Origin: Bisporella sp. PMI_857
Taxonomy: Eukaryota; Ascomycota; Leotiomycetes; Helotiales; Helotiaceae
Assembly (NCBI GenBank): GCA_021307315.1
Contig: JAJSPD010000022.1
Span: 248,001 to 312,000, forward strand
Reading direction: 5' to 3'
DNA: 64,000 nucleotides
The position numbers and the translations under genes are program-made. Below are positions 12,084-23,760 of this stretch, piece by piece (within the stretch, counting starts at the first letter, position 1; each line of letters begins with the position of its first letter). The notes below the pieces were generated by a model, which saw only the letters and a list, made by a program, of their open reading frames with translations, was not told where the DNA came from and made no database searches.

Positions 12084-12894
12084 GAGGCATACCAACAAGT
12101 ACATATAGACCTGGAGAATTTGGTATCCCCCGAAGCGGGTTAGGTTCCGGCCCCGTGAGGGATGGGTAGCCTGAAGAAATTCAGTGTAGCCAGTAGTACG
12201 TACGGCCGTACAATATTTGAAAATACAGCCAGTATACGGCCACACGGCCTGTACGTACCCCCGTAAAAATACAGACATTTTTTATTACTAATCAAATCGT
12301 ACCGCATTTCTCCTCGAGACTGTACTGTTGGCTACACTAAAGAAATCCAATGATCCATTGCGTTGAATAGCTGCTGAGCATGACTTTTGATCTCCTTGTC
12401 GCATTTCCAACCGAAAACAGCCATACAGCGGGACAGGTTTCCCAAAAGCCGGTCTAGCAAATTTCAGAAAGCTGCATTGTTTTTTGAGATCTGTGAGAAA
12501 TTTAAGGGTCTGAGGATAGAAGACCATGCTTAAAACTAGTCACGACCAGAGCAAATGCAAGTTGCCCAACTGCCTCAATATGATTACTATCGAGTTTAAA
12601 TTAAGCGGAAAGAACACGCAGTCCTAGTAAAGTTCCCGTAAATTTTACCAGTAATGTTTCGGGTTCGAAAAAATCCTCTGACTCCACAATGACCTCTGGC
12701 AGAATATTCTGAGCCTGCCACTCCCGAATAATCCAGAAATCAGTATCTTGGCTTGTTAAGTCCAAAAGCACCTTCGCGTCAAGCTAACCAAGAATTATAA
12801 CACTGTCTAGAAATAGGCCGAATTCATCCGTCAAAAGTCAAAAAAGAATGGACGCTAAGAAAGCTCCGCTGGCATCTCTCTGTAGCGTGATTCG
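12084..12894. other. No supported gene
   Basis: Only short unrecognised frames occur. The sequence near 12180-12280 has several CGTACGGCC/GTACGG near-palindromes without an obvious function. Confidence 0.45.
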
Positions 12895-13560
12895 CTAAAT
12901 ATTATCCTTTAATAAAGCTCCAAATGTTCTTGACCGAATCTCTGCTATAAACTTAGCATTCGCCCTCCAGAATATCTTGACCAGCAGAGCGGCAACCCCG
13001 GTATTTCGACTTATAGTGTCTGTGATAGTCTCAAGAGTCTTAGTGGGAATGAGACAATCTCCATAGCCTGAAATTGAGCCTTCTAGCTGCCCCGTCTGGA
13101 CCCTAGAAACTGGAAACTTCCGCATTATGCCAAATTGTACAAGCATTTCATACGGGATATCTCCGATCTCAATGTCGTCAAAGCAAAATTTGCAGCTGAT
13201 AACAAGCAGGAGCGCTGGTACGCATTGCGTAACTTTCTTTCGAATAAGCAAAGTAATGCCATCAGCGTTCAGACTGATAGTGGCTTTTAACTTCCCGCCT
13301 ATCCAAAGGTTATGTTGTTGACCTCTGCTCAGAGCATCAATCCCCTCTCCAATCCTCTCCGGGGAGACAAGCAGGGCAGACCCAAGAGCCTCAAAAGCCA
13401 TGATGACCTGTGCATGGACGTCATCTTCTGCAGCAGATTTGAAGGAACTCAAAAACTTACTCTAATTAGCGACTCTTGTTTTTTTTGCGATTCGCAAACC
13501 TACTCTGGCAGCGCCATTGAGTCTCCTCGCAGGCTGTAAACCCTGCAAGGCGGATCCCTG
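12895..13560 (-). CDS. Unknown fungal protein, one open frame plus possible 5' exon
   Basis: The main frame (13452-12895) codes 185 aa, starting SSFKSAAEDDVHAQVIMAFE and running without interruption to a stop. It alternates hydrophobic helices with a mixed core (LLIRKKVTQCVPALLLVISC) and looks like a folded alpha/beta domain, but I recognise no family. It begins at GTG rather than ATG. A likely 5' exon lies between 13460 and 13560 (ATGGCGCTGCCAGAG near 13528), with an uncharacterised intron between. The upstream segment is duplicated at 8411-8530. Confidence 0.45.
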
Positions 13561-13591
13561 CTTCTGGCGTCCCTCTCTCGCTGGGGTGCGA

Positions 13592-13733
13592 CTACACCTC
13601 ATTTACGGCTTGGAACTGTAGACAATACCATCATCCGTAACGCTCTTACAAGCCAGTATATTCCATCGCCGTGATACCCTCACAGATCCCTCTAATTGAT
13701 TCCCTGCCGAATAGAACCCATTTTTGACAAAAC
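13592..13733 (+). repeat. 5'-truncated Copia-family LTR
   Basis: ATTTACGGCTTGGAACTGTAG, ATCCGTAACGCTCTTACAAG and GTGATACCCTCACAGATCC align with the 3' two-thirds of the Copia LTR at 31799. The start is missing and no TSD is visible. It is an old fragment. Confidence 0.7.
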
Positions 13734-14200
13734 ACTTCTGTCACAGTTAGCACGTGACTAGTTCGCGTATGTTCCCTAATTGGGACTAGCAGAATCTGGC
13801 CAGAGAAGACTTAGTCGAGAGCTTTTCCAGAGCTCCACCTCTTCTCCTTATTTAGTATTTGCGTATTGAAGCACCTACAAACCGCCTTTCCAGGCTCATA
13901 TGACCGTGTTCATAATATTTGATACATTTACATCTGATAGCAAGGTAGGGCGACAGTAAGGTGTACAGAGTATTATGAAGTGCGCATATGGCATAAGTTA
14001 CAGTCATTACTTTTTCCGTACTTAGTGTGTGCTTGCCATACCAATTAGGGATAGTTGGATGCTCCTTAGTAAAAGTTGGATGCGTTATAACAATTCCCCT
14101 GTTTTTAAACGCTTCGCTGACGGTCGCAACTGAATAGGCTTAGTTCGGAAATTTTAAATAGAGTGGTCTTGGCGAAGTGGTCTGGGGTAAACTGAGATAA
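13734..14200. other. No supported gene
   Basis: Non-coding, transposon-like texture. I see no frame or motif worth calling. Confidence 0.45.
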
Positions 14201-14378
14201 TGCCACGGCACGGCACGCGCCGTGGATCTACAGATAAACTAGGGAACGGTGGCATAATACGTAAGAATCTACAGCTAGGGAGAAAGAGGAGCTCGAGGAT
14301 GGCAGACTATATATACACGAGGAGCTCTGGGAGCTCGGTTAATATGGATCACCTGTGCTCCAGAGGAGGGATATGACT
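14201..14378 (+). repeat. Diverged solo LTR, family of 56880 and 38831
   Basis: It shares GCCGTGGATCTACAGATA, GAGGAGCTCGAGGA and CTATATATACACGAGGAG with the LTR at 56880-57052. The start has drifted to TGCCACGG and the end to ATATGACTGA, and flanking bases do not match. It is an old solo LTR of the gypsy family. Confidence 0.7.
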
Positions 14379-14969
14379 GATGAGGCTATCTTAAGTTGTC
14401 GAGGTTTAAAAAATAGGTAACCCAGAGCATGGTATCCGTGCGTCTGGGAAATGAGCTTATTTGAGCCGCAACGCGAACCTTGTAAAGATCCCTGGATTAC
14501 ACTGTATACGACGCCGTATTACTACCAGTACTGCGGGATAATACAGTACGTACAAATATTAAGATCTTACGCTTTTATACGTGACAGTATTGTACTAAAC
14601 TGTACGGTACAGTATTGCTGTAGTGGTGACGCTAACGGTTACACTATTCCCTTGTCAGAATATAAGTCACTCTTGGTAATATTGGCGCTACACTTTTTGA
14701 CATCCCTACATTGATTGTAAACGCACGTGCAATATATACCAAGACGGCACACATGCAAGTTAGCGCTCTATGCATTTATTGGTTCCACACAATTTACACG
14801 CGTAGAAAAGTATCCAAAAATAATATTTGTGAAAGTTGAGTATGTATCTGATGGTCGTCTTCCGCCCGTCCTCGCGCCTATCAATTCTTTATTGTTCTCC
14901 TATTTATCCTAAGTTTCTCTATCGCCTACTTCCATTTTCAAGTACTTGCCCGTAAACTTTACCAGCACA
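14379..14969. other. No supported gene; promoter of the following surface protein
   Basis: AT-rich with repeated GTACNGTA motifs around 14540-14620. The 87-codon frame at 14451 is not recognised. Confidence 0.45.
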
Positions 14970-15762
14970 ATGTTTTTCGGTCTTCTTCTTATCCCTCTCT
15001 TCTCTAGTTTATCGTTTTCGAAGGGAGTCACCCTAACAAATGGTATAGAGTACCAGTCACTACGGCCATGTGCCCAGGGTTGCTTCGGCGGTACCATCAG
15101 TATGGACACTTGGGATCTGGCTAATGAAATTGGCTGTGACCCTTCTCCTGCGACTGAAGAATGCATTTGTCGACCAGATCTTCAGGCAGCTGCAGACTCA
15201 TACTTGACGCAGTGTGTATATAAGAAATGCAGCCAAAATGTTTTGGATACCAACAGCGCAGTCTCTATCTACGACAGTTACTGCACGGCGGCGGGTTTCG
15301 TGAGAGACAATACCGCCGCGACCACGGTTTCAGGTACGGATCCCTTTCCTACGGTTACAGTCACCTCCATTCGAACTGTATATGCATTGTCTGTGGCGGT
15401 GAGGCTGAGGCCACCGCTGCAGGCTCTCGCCCCCTTCTTGTAGAAAAGAGTTGAGTTGACGGTTTTGAATTTCTCTAGTGCAATCGGGTTCACCTCCTAC
15501 CTCAACATCAGGCCTTTTGAAGTCTACCTTAGAATCTCAAATTACCCCGAAGTCAACACCAACACCTCCAAATAACAATCCCACCTCCGTATCAACTTCT
15601 GAGAGCGCCCCAGCTGGAACATCGCTTGCAAGCAGCAAAAGTAGCGATAAAGGGAATCTGGGTACAGGCGAAATGATTGGTATAATAGTTGCTGTTGTTG
15701 GCGTTATTGCTACAGCTATCGGAGTTTGGTTTTCGTACAAGGCGTTCAATAAGAAGCGCTAG
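14970..15762 (+). CDS. Secreted 8-Cys (CFEM-like) protein with C-terminal membrane anchor
   Basis: ATG 14970 starts a signal peptide (FFGLLLIPLFSSLSFS). A domain with eight cysteines follows, spaced CAQGC, GCD, ECICRPD, CVYKKC and YCTAAG; the ECICRPD block recalls CFEM and related fungal extracellular modules. A Ser/Thr/Pro-rich stalk leads to one transmembrane helix (MIGIIVAVVGVIATAIGVWF) and a short basic tail ending at 15762. Exon 1 and the stalk exon (from 15479) are in different frames. The best donor (GTGAGG, 15399) with the TCTCTAG acceptor (15478) leaves the frame off by one base, so either the intron is unusual or there is an indel near 15390. It probably sits in the plasma membrane as an adhesion or sensing protein. 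Confidence 0.65.
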
Positions 15763-16330
15763 CCGAATACTGATACGGCAGATCTATGTAAATTTATTTC
15801 CTTCTTATGATTCTGTGCGGAGTGTTTATGCTTATATCAATGGTTGCCCTTAATATCGTCCATGCGTCCAATTCTCAGCTTTGAGGTCTGAGACCCGGTT
15901 TGATAGCTGTTTGTATCACCCTTGTTCTTGTTCTGATAACTTGCAATTGCTCAAGTCGGTACCTGCTGGGCACGTAGCACCGCGATCTTGCGCAGTGCTA
16001 GTATGCTCGTTTGTAGGTGGTTGACTTGTTCTTGATCGATGATGGCTCTAATCTACGTACAAGAGCTATATCATCCATGTGGTCCAAGCGTTGCGGGTAT
16101 TCGCGTGACCTTGCTGTGTGCATACCGACACTTCTTTGTCGGTGCGAAATTCTCATTAGCGTATATTTAATGACTTTCACCGCTTTTGACCGCCACTGGC
16201 GGAAGAGGAAGAGAGTTCTCCACTCCCTCACCGCCCTCACTTCGTTGGCCTGTGGCATCGAAACTCGTGTTGCAGAGACTGGAATCTACCACCGAACGAA
16301 TACCCTAATAAAAAAGGGCTCAGGCTAATA
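15763..16330. other. Intergenic, no gene seen
   Basis: No recognised frame. It separates the surface-protein gene from the ankyrin pseudogene. Confidence 0.5.
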
Positions 16331-17712
16331 ATGTTGCAACTACCGGACGAGCTACTTCAGCATGTTGCTCGAAGTCTTGACCGGGACAGAGACATCAACG
16401 CACTAGCAAGGACGAACCGCCGATTCTTTAGCGCTTGCAATGGCATTCTTTACCACCATAATGTGCAGTATCGTAAAAGCTCGGCGCTTTCGTGGGCGGC
16501 AATCAATGGCAATGACCAAACAGCCAGGAAGGCCATCGCAGCAGGAGCTACAGGACTAGGGGAGGTCTTGGGCTTGTCGGCAGAGAATGGGCAGATTCAA
16601 GAGATGCCAATGGCCGAACACCGTTAATTTGGGCGGCAGCGAAAGGGCATAAGTCTGTTGTGGAGTTACTGCTAAAGTCAGGCTAGGCTGACCCCAACTC
16701 AAAGGATGGTTATGGCGCACGGCCGTTGACGTGGGCTGCGGAGGCGGGCTGTGAAGCCGTCGTCAAGGTTTTGTTAGGAATGGGGAAAGCCGAAGCAGAC
16801 CCGAGGGACCTGAATGGCAGGACACCGCTTTCTTGGGCTGCAGGGGCCGGCCGCGAAACCGTCGTCAAACTTTTGCTTGGGTTGAGTAATGTAGAAGCGG
16901 ATAAGAGTGATAATGAAGGTCGGACGCCGCTGTCATGGGCGGCGATGGGCGGCCACGAACAGACTGCAGCTCTCTTACTCGCTTCCGGGGCTGATCTTAA
17001 CAGCAGAGACAAGAACGGTAGGACACCATTTTCCTTCGCTGCTGAGGGGGGTTACCTCCCGGTCGTTAAGCATTTCCTCGTGGTCCCTGGGATTGAAACA
17101 AATTCAACGGATACAGACGGCTTCACACCGTTTTCGCGTGCGGCATACAGTGGCCAGACTGACATTGTTGAGTTTCTGATGGAGGCCAAGGATATTGATA
17201 TCGACTCGAGGGACAATCAAGGCTGTTCGCCGCTAGCATGGGCGGCTCCTCATGGGCATGAATCTATTGTTAAGCTTCTGCTAGAGTCGTGACGAGTAGA
17301 TATAAATTCGCAAGACGCATCCGGTTTGACGGCTGTGTGGAAGGCTGCGGAATGTCAGCAGGAGTCTATCGTGAGAATTCTCCTCGAATCACAGCAGGTC
17401 GACCTTGGCGTTTACCCCGATAATGACAAACGACTACTATTTTGGGCTGCAATGGAAGGTCACAAGGCCGTCTTGCAGCTGCTACTGGACTCAGGCAAGG
17501 TGGAGATTGACGCCCGGGATGAACTAGGTCAGACACCTCTTTCATGGGCCTCCTTATCAGGACAGGAATGTATCGTTCGAATTCTGCTAGGTTCGGGCAG
17601 GGTTGACATCCATTCAAGGAATAATGATGACAAGACAGCACTGGTATTAGCTATGAAGAAAAACCATCAGTCAATAGTGGATCTACTCCAGAGCCATGGG
17701 GCCTTTGAGTGA
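16331..17712 (+). pseudogene. F-box / ankyrin-repeat protein, broken
   Basis: It starts MLQLPDELLQHVARSLD, an F-box (about residues 2-45) that would bind Skp1 in an SCF ubiquitin ligase. About eleven ankyrin repeats follow, recognised by GRTPLSWAA..GHE..V.LLL units of roughly 33-35 aa. Three lesions break it: a frameshift near 16590-16600, a TAG at 16684-16686 and a TGA at 17290-17292. The frame then stays open to 17712. The repeats are well preserved otherwise, so inactivation looks recent. The second stop falls at a CGA-like position (TGACGA context), compatible with a single C-to-T change. Confidence 0.88.
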
Positions 17713-17903
17713 TGCGGCAATCCCGAGATCTACGCACACCTGTAGAATGGACCATTCTGCCAGTATTGGCAGCGGCGAGGAAACCATGTATATGGAAAAT
17801 GGATGTACGGTGTTGTGTAGTACGTGGAAGGCAACCACAACCCGCTTTATATGTGAAGTTCAATAACCGTAATTGTTGTGTTGAGCACAAATATAATTAC
17901 AGT

Positions 17904-18152
17904 TACGTAGCCTCCAGAGAGCATAGGATAAATCAACGAATTGCTGAAGGTTGTAGAACATGGACTACAGGAAAGAATATCTCTACTTACAGAGGTGGGA
18001 TACTCACACGTAAGTATCACATACGACGTAACGCATACGTCAGTAGATTCATCATCAATGGCAAAAGTAAGTAGGCATCTTGCGCAAGCATACCTACAAC
18101 TTCCCCAATAGGCTAGGCATGATCCTTAGACCTAGCCTGTTCTATACATCAG
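17904..18152 (+). repeat. Dispersed repeat A, copy 2 (empty site for the solo LTR)
   Basis: It aligns with about 300-508 joined to 769-804. Where copy 1 holds the 260-bp LTR, this copy reads CCCCAATAGGCTAGGCATG with a single TAGGC at 18109-18113, the expected unfilled target. Confidence 0.85.
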
Positions 18153-18294
18153 CTTGTCGTTTTATGGTTGAGACAGGTATACGGGCTTAGCCACGACATT
18201 ATATGGATAAATTACTTAGCTTTATTGTCTATTTCATGGACCTCTTTGATGCTCAAGGATCACCTCATCCACTCTTCAGCTTTATACATACATA

Positions 18295-18846
18295 TTATCT
18301 AGGCAATTGGAGATTTGGTGGGAAGCCCTTTCCTTTATGTTGGAGAATTGCTGGTCCTCCATCCGATCCATCTCTCGATCCAACTAGTTCCATGCTCATG
18401 AGTTTCTTGTAAAATGGCACCGAGCGTTCCCAGTCCGACGTGAACAGCATGCTCCTTCGCAAGTAAGGCATTGACTCTATGACCTCTTGTACGCACATAA
18501 TCAACCATTTCCCTAACCCACTTCCTTGATATATTGGCCAAACATAAACATCGGTCACGTACACGAAAGTGGTAAAATCAGTTACACAGCGCGCAAAACC
18601 GATGAGTTCCAGTTCTGATTCTTTATCCCCGTCCTTTTCCCCTCCCCCCTTCTTATATAGACCAAAGCATAAGGAATTCCGAAGAGTCTCTTGCATCGCT
18701 TCCTCTGGCATTGGGAGCGCCCAGTACACATCGCTACTAGCAAATGCGTGATTGAGCTTTTCGGTAGGGAGAAGCGATGAGTCAGTCGAAATCATGAAGT
18801 TGTCTTTCGACCAAGTGCGATGTTGTAATCTGAGGGCCTCGGACAT
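18295..18846 (-). CDS. GNAT-family N-acetyltransferase
   Basis: A single minus-strand frame gives 183 aa from ATG 18846 (an in-frame upstream ATG at 18954 would add 36 residues without homology). The GNAT fold is visible: LIGFARCVTDFTTFVYVTDVYV (beta4 region), YQGSGLGKWLIMCVQ (acetyl-CoA pyrophosphate loop, Q-x-x-G-x-G) and LFTSDWERSVPFYKKLM (motif B with the catalytic-side Tyr). It would transfer acetyl from acetyl-CoA to an unknown amine, in the cytosol. It appears intact and intronless. Fungal relatives are small stand-alone enzymes of unknown substrate. Confidence 0.85.
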   Translation of the reverse strand: MSEALRLQHRTWSKDNFMISTDSSLLPTEKLNHAFASSDVYWALPMPEEAMQETLRNSLCFGLYKKGGGEKDGDKESELELIGFARCVTDFTTFVYVTDVYVWPIYQGSGLGKWLIMCVQEVIESMPYLRRSMLFTSDWERSVPFYKKLMSMELVGSRDGSDGGPAILQHKGKGFPPNLQLPR

Positions 18847-19475
18847 CCTGTTAAATTGTTTTTTTCCTAGATTAGAGTTTAGAATCGACACTCGAGCTTT
18901 CGAGATCAACTCACAACAACGATATTTTCCTATGAGATTAAGGGTGTTTTTCAATCTGCAAATATGACTTCAGGCAGAGTTGAAGTTGTGATATTGTCGC
19001 GCTATAAAGTGAGTCATAGCCAATCTACGAACCAAGAAAAAAGCATTGGTTTAGCGCAGTATTTTTTCGGGCCGGACGCGTAATCCTTCCCTTGTTCGCT
19101 AGCACCTCTCCAATCTCCATAATTTCTCTTCAGTCGTTGTCAAAAAGGGTGCAAAACTGAATACTGGAATTATCAAGAGAACACACATTATCTCTAATTA
19201 AGGAAGCAGAAGCAAAAAGTATAGCTTAGTGTGGTAGTATGTCCAGTTTTATGGCTGTTTCCCGTTCCCCGCTTTCAATTCAAAGATTGCACGGTGCCAA
19301 ACATCACACATGGTAGTGGCCTAACTGGATGGCCATGTATATTCCAAACCATGACAGACCTCGCCAATTCTAGACCAGATTTAAACCCGAACAAGGAGAT
19401 AATCGCTAGTCACAACGATTGTATCTTTGTTCCACATGGAGAATGATGTACTTTATTGTATAGAAGATCAGTAAA
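18847..19475. other. Intergenic, no gene seen
   Basis: It holds the promoter of the GNAT gene (minus) and the terminator side of the FMN-binding gene (minus). No recognised frame. Confidence 0.5.
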
Positions 19476-20264
19476 TTATATTGCTAGCTTCTCTGCCGCT
19501 TTATTAGCATCAAAAAGAGCAGCCCGTTCTATAACTTTCTCAGACAACAGAGTATTGCCAGGTGTGTTCAGCTCCTTGAAGCCTTCAATGACACCGGCTC
19601 GATCTCCTGCAGGCTTCTCCTGACTCCATTTGAATCTACCAGAGATAGAGGTAATTTCGATTGCTATGCCGATGATGTTCTTTGTGAGCAATTCAATATA
19701 CCGCTCGGGCGCATCCTCCACCTTCCACGGACGTGTTTCGGACGTCTTTCCATAACCCATTATCGACGTTTCCATGTGCTCAGACAAGTCGGCTATCTGT
19801 GTCGCAAGAAACAACCCAAATTCGTCTGATTTTGTGTCAAAGTACACCCTTGCTTTACCATGAACCTCTACGGCCTCATAGTCCCAGGTAGGAACTACTT
19901 TTCCGGTGTCGGGCTTCGTTTGTTTATAGAATTTGGGGGTCACATAGTGGTGAACTGGCCCGTTGAATATTACTAGTACGTCATGTTCGAGAATATTGGG
20001 TTTTGGCAAATTGACGGCCGCTGTGCAGCTTTCGATGATAGCCTTTGCTTGAGGATTTTGTCGTGCGATGTGGCCGCGAAGTCTACCGAGATCACTTGTA
20101 TCCCCCTCGAACTCAGAGTCGACAACCCAAGGAATATGACTGCTTTGAAGAAATGGAAAAGACTCCGACTGGATCGCTGTAGTAAAAACACCTAGCGGAT
20201 TTTGACGAATAAAATCATGTAGAACCTCGGGCCGTTTCTCGGCGTTGAAGATAGGAAGATGCAT
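19476..20264 (-). CDS. FMN-binding PaiB-like protein
   Basis: An uninterrupted 262-aa frame. It starts MHLPIFNAEKRPEVLHDFI and continues NPLGVFTTAIQSESFPFLQSSHIP, HIARQNPQAKAI, VLVIFNGPVHHYVTPKFY and VVPTWDYEAVEVHGKARV. These are the signature blocks of the PaiB / FMN_bind_2 family (split-barrel flavin fold). The full family length of about 210-260 residues is present. In Bacillus PaiB is a transcriptional regulator of sporulation and protease genes. Fungal homologues are cytosolic flavoproteins without a settled role, so I would not infer DNA binding. The gene looks intact, with its start 6 nt before a TTCAACGCCGAG-type coding context. Confidence 0.92.
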   Translation of the reverse strand: MHLPIFNAEKRPEVLHDFIRQNPLGVFTTAIQSESFPFLQSSHIPWVVDSEFEGDTSDLGRLRGHIARQNPQAKAIIESCTAAVNLPKPNILEHDVLVIFNGPVHHYVTPKFYKQTKPDTGKVVPTWDYEAVEVHGKARVYFDTKSDEFGLFLATQIADLSEHMETSIMGYGKTSETRPWKVEDAPERYIELLTKNIIGIAIEITSISGRFKWSQEKPAGDRAGVIEGFKELNTPGNTLLSEKVIERAALFDANKAAEKLAI

Positions 20265-20532
20265 GATGCTAATAATGAGGAAAACATGGAGGTTTTGCTC
20301 TTCAGAGGCGTGGATATATAAACATGGTCATGAATATGAGTCACCTAGTGCATTCTCCTAAGTATGTCCCGTCGGGCCGCTATCGGCCGCCATCAGCACT
20401 CATGGATGGGTTAAACCTTAATAAACGAAATCGGTAAACGAAGTCGGCAAGTCTCCAATAAATCGCACCAACGGCAAAGAACCGAAGATTCATCGAACAT
20501 CCAGACCTATCGTTCGAGTCTTGCTAGCGACA

Positions 20533-20867
20533 ATGCCCGGAGAAGGCATCATCGCTACGAAGCACGGCGCCGTGCATGTCATACAAACCAGCAGCCCCCG
20601 AACAACACAAGTTTTAACTCTCCTCCTGGTCTATGGAAACAGTTCTAGCATCCAAGTATGGCACCATATACTCCAGTCCAAATATCTCACAACTAGATAC
20701 CAAGTTGTTACCATCGACTTGCCAGGCCGTGGTCTGTCTAGCGACGCTCCTGATCCCCAAACTTCGTACTCAATGCATGGTTAAGCCGAATGCATCAACG
20801 AGATTCTGCAGAAGATGGGCATCTCTTGTCTCGTCATGCTTGGTTGGAGCCTTGGTGATCATGTATG
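20533..20867 (+). pseudogene. Alpha/beta-hydrolase N-terminus, truncated by an insertion
   Basis: ATG 20533 begins PGEGIIATKHGAVHVIQT. VYGNSSSIQVWHHILQSKYL (oxyanion-side strand with its GNS motif), VVTIDLPGRGLSSDAPDP and, after an in-frame TAA near 20782-20784, MGISCLVMLGWSLGDHV follow. GWSLG is the nucleophile elbow (GxSxG) of alpha/beta hydrolases. Homology ends at about 20867 exactly where an LTR-like block begins, so the lid and the His/Asp part of the triad are gone. It is a dead gene, probably killed by the insertion. Confidence 0.85.
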
Positions 20868-21254
20868 TGTCACGGTCCTAGAAATCACGTGTACCAGGGT
20901 CGGTTAGGGGCTGTAAGCGAACCATCAGAATAACGAGGCCTAGGCGACAGCCAGCCGAAGACTTACAGTCACTATAGGAACGTATCGTCTAGACTATCGT
21001 GGGCTCCGACTGATAGAATGCTTTTCGGGGATACCGACCCCTAGAGCTCGGTGGCTCCGTAAGTCAAGGATACAGCATGGTTAAGGGATATAAGGAAAGG
21101 CTATAGTTCCCTGGAGGAGGGCAAGCTTGAGTTTTCTCTTTAGATTCGGAAGTATACTTTTGATATCAATACACCACTTATTACAATCATATCGCGAGCC
21201 ACGTATTTTTACCTGTTATATTGCAATCCCTCCTGCTGCCCCCCTGTTGTTACA
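20868..21254 (+). repeat. LTR-like insertion in the hydrolase gene
   Basis: The block begins TGTCACGGTCCTAG and the best matching end is GTTGTTACA (21246-21254), with a TATAAGG box near 21100. It begins at the breakpoint of the hydrolase. The flanking 5-mers (GTATG and TATAC) do not match, and I find no second copy in the window, so the right edge is uncertain. Confidence 0.45.
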
Positions 21255-22849
21255 TATACAGATACTATCGTTGTGCCCTAACTGCCAGCATAAAAAGCGA
21301 TAACGTAGAAAATTTAAGCTACATGTAGACAACCTAGAAAATACAGGCGCCTTCCACTTACGCGCTGCCCTCTTACTCCCCTTGGCTACAGTAACAGCTT
21401 CTTATGTATTAGAATTAGAATTATGAAAATGATAGTGTCGGAATACCTATCACCGTGCAAAAGGCGTAGTAGCTATTGGCCACGCTCTTGCGGTGATGGT
21501 TCTGGTATTCCTTGATTGTATGATATTCTGGTTCTAAGCTACGGTCTATCGCGGGGGGTTGTAGGTCTTGAAAGGACCAACAGCTCATGTGTACTGGTGG
21601 TCCATTTGAGCTTTATTTACATGCGTACCAACAGTAAGGCATGGCAGTGCTGAGTTGGGCTATTATCGTAGCACGCGTTCTGGCCGGTCTTAGGCTTATC
21701 GTCAACGTGTCCGACATATTCCAGAGATGGACAACGCAGGAAAGGGAACATATCGTTTATGGAGACAGGTTTGTTAAAAGAGGCCTTGCTCCTGATGGGT
21801 ATAATAAACGCATTGTTGATCCATATCATTGCTCATCTCTCAACATGAGGAGGCTGCAGAATGAGGTAGACGCTTGAAGTTCATCGCAAGGGAAACGCCA
21901 ATTCCAATGCCCAAAGTGCTAGCTACATATGAACGAAATGGGCCGTTTCATCCTCGAAACAGAACGCATCGACGGCATCTTAATACAAGACCTAGAACCT
22001 GAGGAGTAGGTAAAGATAATGCCCCAAATTCGCCTTTACCTTCAAATTCTATGCCGCCTCGGTCAGACAAGATGGGTGGACCTTCTGGCATTATCTGCCT
22101 ACCTTAGGCAGTTGTCTCTCGTTCCAATAGTTGTAAATTATGATCTCAGGCAAATATATCCACATCTAATTTGGTGTTTTGCCATCGAGACCTTTCACAG
22201 TCATGCCCCTTCTTTCACCGTACCACCTTAAAACTTCTTGCGATAGCGATTGGGAATACGGCGGATATTATCCAGGAACCCATGAGCTACCGTTCTTTGA
22301 GAGTCCCGTGAAGTCAGGAATCCAGGCGATGACAATATCTGACATAAAAGAGACCAAGGAATTTTGGGAAAAAGTTGTTGTTGAGTTGGTTACCGCAGAA
22401 TACTCTTAAGTAGTGAACCCCCGGTCGGTCCGCTCAATCAGATCACAACTGGAAATAATTTCACATAACATCCAACCCAGCCCCATGATGATGTCACACC
22501 ACATCCCACCCCGACGCTTAATATAATTTCCCTCGCAGTGTCCCGCTCTTGGTTCGACCAGCTTCGCCAGAATCTATCAAGATCAGAAAGAGCTCTTTCT
22601 TGTCAAGACTTTACTCTACTTTCAATTTTTCTCTCCCTGATCAAGGCTATTGGCGGTGAAAAAATAGTTCAGGTTCTGGTTCGGTGGAAGACGACCCTTG
22701 GCGGTGACAGCATGGAAGCTATCAAGTACGGAGCTCTATTACAAGGTCCCTCGAAGTACGAGCTATGCGGAATCTCAATGAAGTGGAAGACGAAAGTGGA
22801 TGAAGCCCCGCAGCTTGGATTGAGCGACTTTGAAGACCAGGTGTAGAGG
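21255..22849. other. No firmly supported gene
   Basis: Several short plus-strand frames occur. The one at 22179-22409 (TSCDSDWEYGGYYPGTHELP and on) has protein-like composition but no family I recognise and no intact partner exons. No continuation of the truncated hydrolase is seen. Confidence 0.4.
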
Positions 22850-23760
22850 AGGGAAAAGCCAAAACAACCCGGACAGCCGGCAGACTTTCGCAACGGGTGG
22901 CATCCCAGGGTTTCAACGATTTGCCGCACGAGAATTGCATTGATCTCGAATTCTATGCAAGCGATGACGAGTTTACTTACCGACCACGACGGCATTGGTT
23001 GTTATTGGCTGAGATTGTCGACTTCGGCGCATTGCTCCTCCGTCTGCAGATGACCGTAAAAGATGTTTACGGTATGACGGTTCCGCTCTTCTTCCATGCA
23101 GAGAGGCGTAGCAGGGAATTAGGACTTTCAATACTTTACGCAGAATTTCATGTGTTCGCCTTTTCTGAACCGGGGATTCGACTCGAGGATCCCACAAATA
23201 TCAAGGTATTATTACAATTCCCACCAGGATAATAAATGATGTACCTTTCTAACGCATCGTGCTCTCACAGGTATTTCCACTATCGCTTGACGAGTTGCTA
23301 GCATTGAGCGACCGGGTTCAAAAATTCTCGACGGAGATGAATGGTATAAGAACATGTCATTGATGTGGCAAGCAGGCTGCTTTCTTAAAGAAGCGTAGCA
23401 AGTGCTCGATTTCTGGTGCTGTAACGGGGTGGGTGGTCATCTGAGCCTGTCCTGCTCGATTAGGATGCTGACCCTACAACCATGAGGCCTCCCAGAGCAC
23501 TGACCGGAAAGAGAAAGGCCACAATGCAGACTGCAAGCTTCTCAAGGATGCTAATTTAAATGGATTGTTTTCTCTCGATTGAGATGATTTTAAAGGTGGT
23601 CATATTGGATTTCCTTTAAACAATGTAACGGTTTGGAAAAGGACTGATCTGTCACAATGAGCCTGTTGGCAAAGCCCCTTTCCTTCGTTAATCGAAGGAC
23701 GCTATGTTTTGAGGAACCATGATTTAAAGTAAGAATGGTGGAGCTTCCAATTGTCAAATT
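22850..23760 (+). pseudogene. MYND-finger protein, decayed
   Basis: A first exon (about 22850-23205) reads CIDLEFYASDDEFTYRPRRHW and LLLRLQMTVKD, then FSEPGIRLEDPTNIK. A 65-nt intron (23206-23270, CTAAC branch point) joins to VFPLSLDELLALSDRVQKFST. The zinc finger then breaks up: CH-stop-CG instead of CHxCG, a frameshift through the WYCN region, and stops in place of Trp later. GHNADCKLLKDANLNGLFSLD is still readable near 23520-23580. Fungal proteins with this layout carry a C-terminal MYND zinc finger used for protein contacts. At least four lesions make it a pseudogene. Confidence 0.75.
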
